A DNA stretch of 64,000 nucleotides from Archivesica marissinica (Eukaryota > Mollusca > Bivalvia > Venerida > Vesicomyidae): positions 46,071,270 through 46,135,269 of the forward strand of contig CM026395.1 of assembly GCA_014843695.1 (NCBI GenBank), in the 5' to 3' direction. Position numbers and translations under genes: made by a program. Shown piece after piece: positions 57,895-64,000 of this stretch (position 1 is the first letter of the stretch; each line of letters opens with the position of its first letter). Below the pieces are notes generated by a model. The model was not told the DNA's origin. It did no database searches and saw only the letters and a list, made by a program, of their open reading frames with translations.

Positions 57895-57990
57895 CATTTA
57901 TTTTAGCTCGATTGTAAAACGAATTCTTTTAACATTAGATTAGTCATCCCAATTATTTCCGATAGAAACCATCGTCGACGAGGGACAGAA
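57895..57990 (-). mobile_element. SINE family D tail fragment
   Basis: Minus strand ends ACAATCGAGCTAAAATAAAT, preceded by GATGGTTTCTATCGG. Head missing. Confidence 0.7.
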
Positions 57991-58143
57991 AACATACAAT
58001 AGGACTCAACATCTCTGTTACACCAACGACTCAATGGCTCATTCGTTTTGAACGTTCGAGTGTTCGTTCGATCGAATTCCTATCCGAGGAAGTTATAAGC
58101 GGTGTTTCTTTGAATAACAAATTAAGCAACAACAAAATAAAAA

Positions 58144-58380
58144 GGCTGTCCGATTAGCGCAGTGGTTAGCGCTCTCACTTCTCACCAATGCAACCAGGGT
58201 TCGATCCTCGAACCGGGAAGTATGTGAGATGGTACGGTGGTCGCCAAATCGGACAGGTGCGTTTTCTCCGGGTAATCCGGTTTCTTCCTACATGAATAAC
58301 CACATTTACGTTTTCAACTGCGCCAACGAGAGTAATTAAATTGTTAAAACTTGCTTCGCAATCGTGTACAATAAATAAAG
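58144..58380 (+). mobile_element. SINE family C, full-length copy
   Basis: GCTGTCCGATTAGCGCAGTG head, B box GGGTTCGATCCTCG, TTTTCTCCGGGTAATCCGGT body, GCCAACGAGAGTAATTAAAT tail with a short deletion. Confidence 0.88.
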
Positions 58381-58735
58381 TTTAAACTAACAACAAAATA
58401 AAAAAATAAACAATGCATTAAACGACTTTAATAACACACAAACTATATGGGGGTGATTATTTGCACATTTGTAACTTGTGGAATTTCTTATAATTTGGCA
58501 CAGACTAAGACTGGCTACTGCTCTTGACGTCCCTGTAAAATGTAGTCCGATACACTTCACGGTAGACATTCTATTTTTGAAAACGAATCTTACACTAACA
58601 AAATACCCCAGAGAGTGGTAAGTTTTAAAAGCGGTTGAGTGTAAGCACTTGTAGACGACGATATGGTAGACTAACCAAGATATGCGTTGATTGGTATCCC
58701 CTATGCAGTGTTTGTTTTGGGAATGTAACGTCGCA
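58381..58735. other. Unassigned spacer
   Basis: No recognised feature. Confidence 0.5.
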
Positions 58736-58885
58736 TAGCCAGCTTAGGTCATACATCATCTCTGTTCATGTATTAATGGTAAAGAAAGACGCCAGGTGCC
58801 CAATCCAAGTAGTATTTCAGGCATACACACGCACCCGACTAGAACCACCGATCTAACGCAAACCAACTGGATAAGCAGGCTCTGA
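58736..58885 (-). mobile_element. SINE family F fragment
   Basis: Plus-strand text AGCTTAGGTCATAC ... CAAGTAGTATTTCAGGC ... CCGACTAGAACCACCGATC ... CCAACTGGATAAGCAGGCTC is the reverse of the F body. Head missing. Confidence 0.6.
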
Positions 58886-61734
58886 TAAACAACATTTAGG
58901 AAACAACAGCAAAACATATCATAAATAACAACAACTCAGTAACTTTCTGAGGTATGGTATTGACCGACTTGTTTCGATTGTAAATCATATTGAACATGTC
59001 CAGACGTTCTGGCTAGCGCAACGACACATGACCTATTATATATCGACCCCACTCATAGACAACCTAGCACACAGGCGGATGCACCGATGCATGACACATT
59101 ATCTATCGGGAAGTAGCATATTACAGTACGAAAGGGGATCCGCATGAAACCATTATTATTAAAGATGCCTGTTGGAAATCACTGTCAGTATCCCTGATTG
59201 GTATCATGTCATTTTTGACTAACCTCGTCTTTATATATTATCCCAAATAGGTTGAAAAGTGTAAGGTTTCTTTCCTCGGCCACCTTAGTCACATGATCGT
59301 AATTGAATGTAGTTCTAAAAACAACGCACCGTATGTAAATTAGTATCAACGATCGTTTCCGAGCATGGCCAGGTGGCATATCAATAGTGATTCAAAGGTT
59401 TTGTATCCAGCAGTTCCACTGGCTTACAACTTAGTATAGCACAATAGCGAAGAACTAAAATGTGCGGAAATCAGTTTTGGCTTGTGTTATTTTCATTGCA
59501 AGTGTAGCATGGCAAAATGAACCCATTGGCTTAGTGTATGTTTGTGTGTGTGTTACAGTAAACGTTTTCATGTTGCGACTACACGACGTGAATTCATATA
59601 AGAGAGAATGTCTAAAGTTACTCTGTTAATTCAGAATACGAGTCCATCTAGTTTCTTTAATTCGGTTAGTTTATTATTTCATCATTGTAATCATTGTATT
59701 TCGCAACTTGAATAACAGTATTGATATTTACTGCATGTACATAGTTTCAACCAATCAAATGACCGGATGAGTATATTCTGCTGAGAAAATGACCAGATTG
59801 CAATTACACATTGTGACATTCAGAAAACGTGCTTTAGGGAAGTCGTGGTTGAAATATCTGGGCACAACATCGATATTTTAGAAGTGTGTGGGGGTTTAAC
59901 TAGCTGCGAACCCTAATCGAGTACCGGAGGTCAGAGCGATTATATAAGCTGGTTGTCTCCCTTGACCCTTATTTAGGGCTAATTGCTTTTTTGTTGCAAT
60001 TGCGGTTGCCGCTTACTGTTGCAATTGCTATTGCGGTTGCTATGTGGATTTTGGAATAAACCATATGAAAACTGAAACCAAGATCTTCGTGGACACTAAT
60101 CCCCCCATATCACACAAGTATAAAAAAACGGGACACCCGCATAGAGTGAAATGTCGGAGTCAACAATAGCTACTTTTTAATATGTTGCCAATGGCTGTCA
60201 TGTAATGCAAGTTGAAGTGACGTCACTAAATATATTAGGGGTATTTAAGGATTGAAGCGATGGTGTTGATGTTCAAAGTGTATGAAGTACATCGGTGACC
60301 ATTAAGGTGTCGGATAGCAAATGCAGCTAAGTTTTGAACAATGATGTTAATAACGTCACATGTACCGCTCTTGCAAAATCTCTAAGACTTCATAAACATA
60401 TATCAAACGAACAAGAAATTGAAGAAACAAATATAAAATAGCTAGTCTCGAACCTAACTTCAACCGGCCAAAATGCTTGCCAACTTGTTCCATTCTGATG
60501 TCAGAGGCCCGACGTTCGCATCCACCTGTAGCGTGACAGGTTTAGCTCGATTCTTCGAAAACAGCTCTATTGTTGAAGTTTGAACGGTCGCTGGGTTACG
60601 GGAGAGCATATTTCAGGTTGGAAAATTATTGTAATTGACGTAGAAAATATCTGCCCTACGAAATGCACTACTAATTGTGGTGTGTGGGGGATATTTGAAT
60701 AACTTGTACAGTGTTTGTCAGAGCTGCATGTTGATTATCTTTTATTAATTTTAATTATGTTAAACAACAAATAATAATGAATTACATACCGCCATTATCA
60801 ATGTAGGTAGCTTTCTTCTTCCTACGATCACATAGCAACTCAGTAATCTTTATGACATCACTTCCGAGCATGCGCACCCCGGGATCTCACACCTGAGGAA
60901 CTCAACCTAGCATCAATGGTATGTATGCAGAGATAATAATGGAATTGTTGATCATTCAAATATTCATTTAGTTACCTTTCGATTAGATAAATAATATTCT
61001 TATTAAATTTCATATAATATTATGCATGTCAAAACGTACGGTGATATTCGCCTGCATTTCACTCAGTACAACAATCTCGTTTTGATTGACAGCTAGGTTC
61101 CTGGATATTTGCTAGTAATTGCCTACACGTGATTTTTCAGGATCGGGAGTTATGGCCATGACATGCAGTATGGGGGCGGTTGATTAGAATTTCAAAGATA
61201 CTTTGTTTCTAATGCTTACTATATAATCAACCATTATCAGTAGGCATGGAATATGGGTGCCGGTTTTAGTCAAACCTGCACGAAGTCCTTTTGTTACTTA
61301 CTATTTTCGGCGCTAAGCATGTACTTGATAACACAGTTTAACGACACATGAATTTAGTATGAACGTATACAACTACTCTCCTTTGATGTATGGTGCATGT
61401 TTGAACATTTGGAGAACTATATTACCGCGTGGGAACAGCGTAACAAATAAACACAGATCCAACCCTTCTTGATTCCAATAAATTGTAATTAGTGAAAGAA
61501 AGTTATGCATGTTTGTTCTGCTGTGGCATTTAGAGATAATACATTTAGTAATATAAATAATGCTGATATACGCTTTTAAATTGGTTCATTTTGCTTTATG
61601 GTAATCTCTACCTATTTAGGATAGGTAAATAACGAAAGCAAACATTCTTTTCAACAATAAGCACATGAGGTATAGTCCCATAATCTTTCTATTAGTCGCA
61701 ACCGAGATTTACTCACTTCAGGTCGCCCATGCCC
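58886..61734. other. Largely featureless, non-repetitive region
   Basis: The longest stretch without tandem repeats. A small GCAATTGC/GGTTGC repeat at 59985-60045. No ORF of note. Apart from the motif cluster at 60831, nothing supported. It may be intron or intergenic DNA. Confidence 0.45.
60831..60924 (+). promoter_or_regulatory. Candidate promoter with CRE/ETS/NRF1-like sites and possible first-exon donor
   Basis: In order: CATAGCAACT (RFX-like), TGACATCA (CRE-like, 60853-60860), CTTCCG (ETS-like, 60861-60866), GCATGCGCA (NRF1-like, 60868-60876). About 40 bp later comes ATG|GTATGT (60916-60924), a possible splice donor. Such clustering is typical of TATA-less animal promoters. Function is inference. 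Confidence 0.3.
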
Positions 61735-62165
61735 TGATATGTACAGATATCAATCGGATCCGACATTAACTCCCTTCGTATCGCCCCAAATAATGATACG
61801 TGTCGATATCAATCGGATGCGACATTAACTCCCTTCGTATCACCCAAAATAATGATACGTGTCGATATCAATCGGATCCGACATTAACTCCCTTCGTATC
61901 GCCACAAATAATGATACGTGTCGATATCAATCGGATCCGACATTAACTCCCTTCGTATCGCCCCAAATAATGACACGTGTCGATATCAATCGGATCCGAC
62001 ATTAACTCCCTTCGTATCGCCCCAAATAATGACACGTGTCGATATCAATCGGATCCGACATTAACTCCCTTCGTATCGCCACAAATAATGACACGTGTCG
62101 ATATCAATCGGATCCGACATTAACTCCCTTCGTATCGCCCCAAATAATGACACGTGTCGATAACA
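61735..62165. repeat. 60-bp minisatellite, about 7 copies
   Basis: Unit CGTATCGCCCCAAATAATGA + CACGTGTCGATATCAATCGG + ATCCGACATTAACTCCCTTC. Early copies have GATACGTG, later ones GACACGTG. Confidence 0.95.
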
Positions 62166-62509
62166 GTCAGAGCCGATATTATAACGCCCGTGCCATAGTT
62201 TTCGATAACAAGCCGGATCCGATATTAACTAAATTGTGGTCACCCCGGATCCCGATACATCTCGATAAAAGCCCGAGCTGATAACTTAATCCCATGCGGT
62301 AATCTCTGACCCTGATGTATCTGGATAGTAGTTGGAGCAGAGATGAACTCCCTTTAGCTCAACCCAGACTCTGATATATCTAGACAACAGACAGAGCCAA
62401 CATTAACTCCCCCTGAAGTCACCACATACGCTGATGCATCTCAATAACAATCGGAGACGAGATCACCCCCCTTGTTGGTTCCTCAAACCGTTATATGTCT
62501 CGATTATGT
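62166..62509. repeat. Decayed continuation of the 60-bp array
   Basis: Units recognisable by CGATAACA, GAGCCGATATTAACT-like and TCACC words, but diverging strongly towards 62500. Confidence 0.7.
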
Positions 62510-64000
62510 ACATCCTCAGTCGACAGTGTCGATAACAGTTATAGCAATGGTATCTCCACCGATCATGAACTGTGCCGATAACAGTTGTAGCATTGGTACC
62601 TCCACCGATCATGAACTGTGTCGATAACAGTTGTAGCATTGGTATCTCCATCGATCATGAACTGTGTCGATAACAGTTGTAGCATTGGTATCTCCATCGA
62701 TCATGAACTGTGTCGATAACAGTTGTAGCATTGGTATCTCCATCGATCATTAACTCTGCCGATAACAGTTGTAGTATTGGTATCTCCACCCATCATGAAC
62801 TGTGTCGATTACAGTTGTAGCATTGGTATCTCACCAATCATGAACTGTGTAGATAATAGTTGTAGCATTGGTATCTTCCGATCATGAACTATGTCGATAA
62901 CAGTTGTAGCATTGGTATCTCCACCGATCATGAACTGTGTCGATAACAGTTGTAGCATTGGTATCTTCCGATCATGAACTGTGTCGATAACAGTTGTAGC
63001 ATTGGTATCTCTACCGGTCATGAACTGTGTCGATAACAGTTGTAGCATTGGTATCCCCACCGATCATGAACTGTGACGATAACAGTTGTAGCATTGGTAT
63101 CTACATCGAGCATGAACTGTGTCGATATCAGTTGTAGCATTGGTATCTCTACAGATCATGAACTGTGTCGATAACAGTTGTAACATTGGTATCTCTATCG
63201 ATCATGAACTGTGTCGATAACAGTTGTAGCATTGGTATCTCCACCGATCATGAACTGTGTCGATAACAGTTGTAGCATTCGTATCTCCACCGATCATGAA
63301 CTGTGTCGATAACAGTTGTACCATTGGTATCTCCACCGATCATGAACTGTGTCGATAACAGTTGTAGCATTGGAATCTCCACCGATCATGAACTGTGCCA
63401 ATAACAGTTGTACCATTGGTATCTCCACCGATAATGAACTGTGCTGATAACAGTTGTAGCATTAGTAGCACAATCAATCATGAACTGTGTCGATAACAGT
63501 TGTAGCATTGGTATCTCCATCGATCATGAACTGTGTCGATAACAGTTGTAGCATTGGTATCTCCATCGATCATGAACTCTGCCGATAACAGTTGTAGCAA
63601 TGGTATCTCCACCCATCATGAACTGTGTCGATAACAGTTGTAGCATTGGTATCTCCACCAATCATGAACTGTGTAGATAATAGTTGTAGCATTGGTATCC
63701 CCACCGATCATGAACTGTGTCGATAACAGTTGTAGCATTGGTATCTCCATCGAGCATGAACTGTGTCGATATCAGTTGTAGCATTGGTATCTCTACCGAT
63801 CATGAACTGTGTCGATAACAGTTGTAACATTGGTATCTCTATCGACCATGAACTGTGTCGATAACAGTTGTAGCATTGGTATCTCTATCGATCATGAACT
63901 GTGTCGATAACAGTTGTAGCATTGGTATCTCTACCGATCATGAACTGTGTCGATAACAGTTGTAGCATTGGTATCGCCATCGACCATGAACTGTGTCGAT
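62510..64000. repeat. 46-bp satellite, about 32 copies, running off the window
   Basis: Unit CGATCATGAACTGTGTCGAT + AACAGTTGTAGCATTGGTAT + CTCCAC. Variants affect mostly the CTCCACCGATC step; a few units have lost 3-5 bp (GTATCTTCCGATC). Minus-strand frames over it are artefacts. Confidence 0.95.

Overview
This window is animal nuclear DNA, most likely from a marine invertebrate and probably a mollusc. That placement is an inference. The evidence is about twenty tRNA-headed SINE copies and fragments, several decayed non-LTR retrotransposons, a FLYWCH/MULE DNA transposon with a spliced transposase, one exon of an animal class C receptor-like ectodomain, and almost no other coding sequence. No bacterial operons, phage genes or CRISPR arrays are present. 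About a third of the window is tandem repeat, and most long open frames are artefacts of arrays that lack stop codons.

Layout. 1-6.6 kb: a CT-rich array, then four SINE copies. 6.6-10.8 kb: a 20-bp satellite split by a 1000-N gap whose two flanks repeat each other. 11.1-11.7 kb (minus): the one convincing host coding exon, similar to the Cache-type extracellular region of GPR158/GPR179-like orphan class C GPCRs. 13-15 kb (minus): a decayed L1-like retrotransposon ending at an ATATATGAGATGATGTTGTT array. 16.4-31 kb: SINEs, LINE tails, two DNA-transposon-like MITEs and many minisatellites, including a homogenised 58-bp array of about 2.2 kb. 31.3-35.6 kb: a 30-bp satellite built from a 1.9-kb higher-order duplication. 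35.8-38.7 kb: a complete-looking FLYWCH-MULE transposon with a 10-bp target-site duplication. 39-58.9 kb: more SINEs and LINE remnants, a CAA/CCA array, a SINE-derived 67-bp minisatellite, a perfect 60-bp inverted repeat, a PHD-finger ORF1 remnant and a 29-bp array. 58.9-61.7 kb: mostly featureless, with one promoter-like motif cluster. 61.7-64 kb: two related-looking satellites, the last running off the window.

How the parts relate. The receptor exon ends in a clean splice donor, so the 20-bp satellite probably lies inside its first long intron. The MULE transposase is open over 467 codons once one phase-0 intron is removed. The intron cuts the FLYWCH finger in two and is filled by a CAGA-type microsatellite. 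The SINEs combine several tRNA-like heads with a small number of shared 3' tails. Several minisatellites begin or end exactly at SINE or LINE fragments, which suggests that transposon debris seeds arrays here. The best candidates for something not previously described are the MULE with its 31-bp-phased terminal repeats, the 60-bp perfect palindrome, and the SINE-to-satellite conversions.
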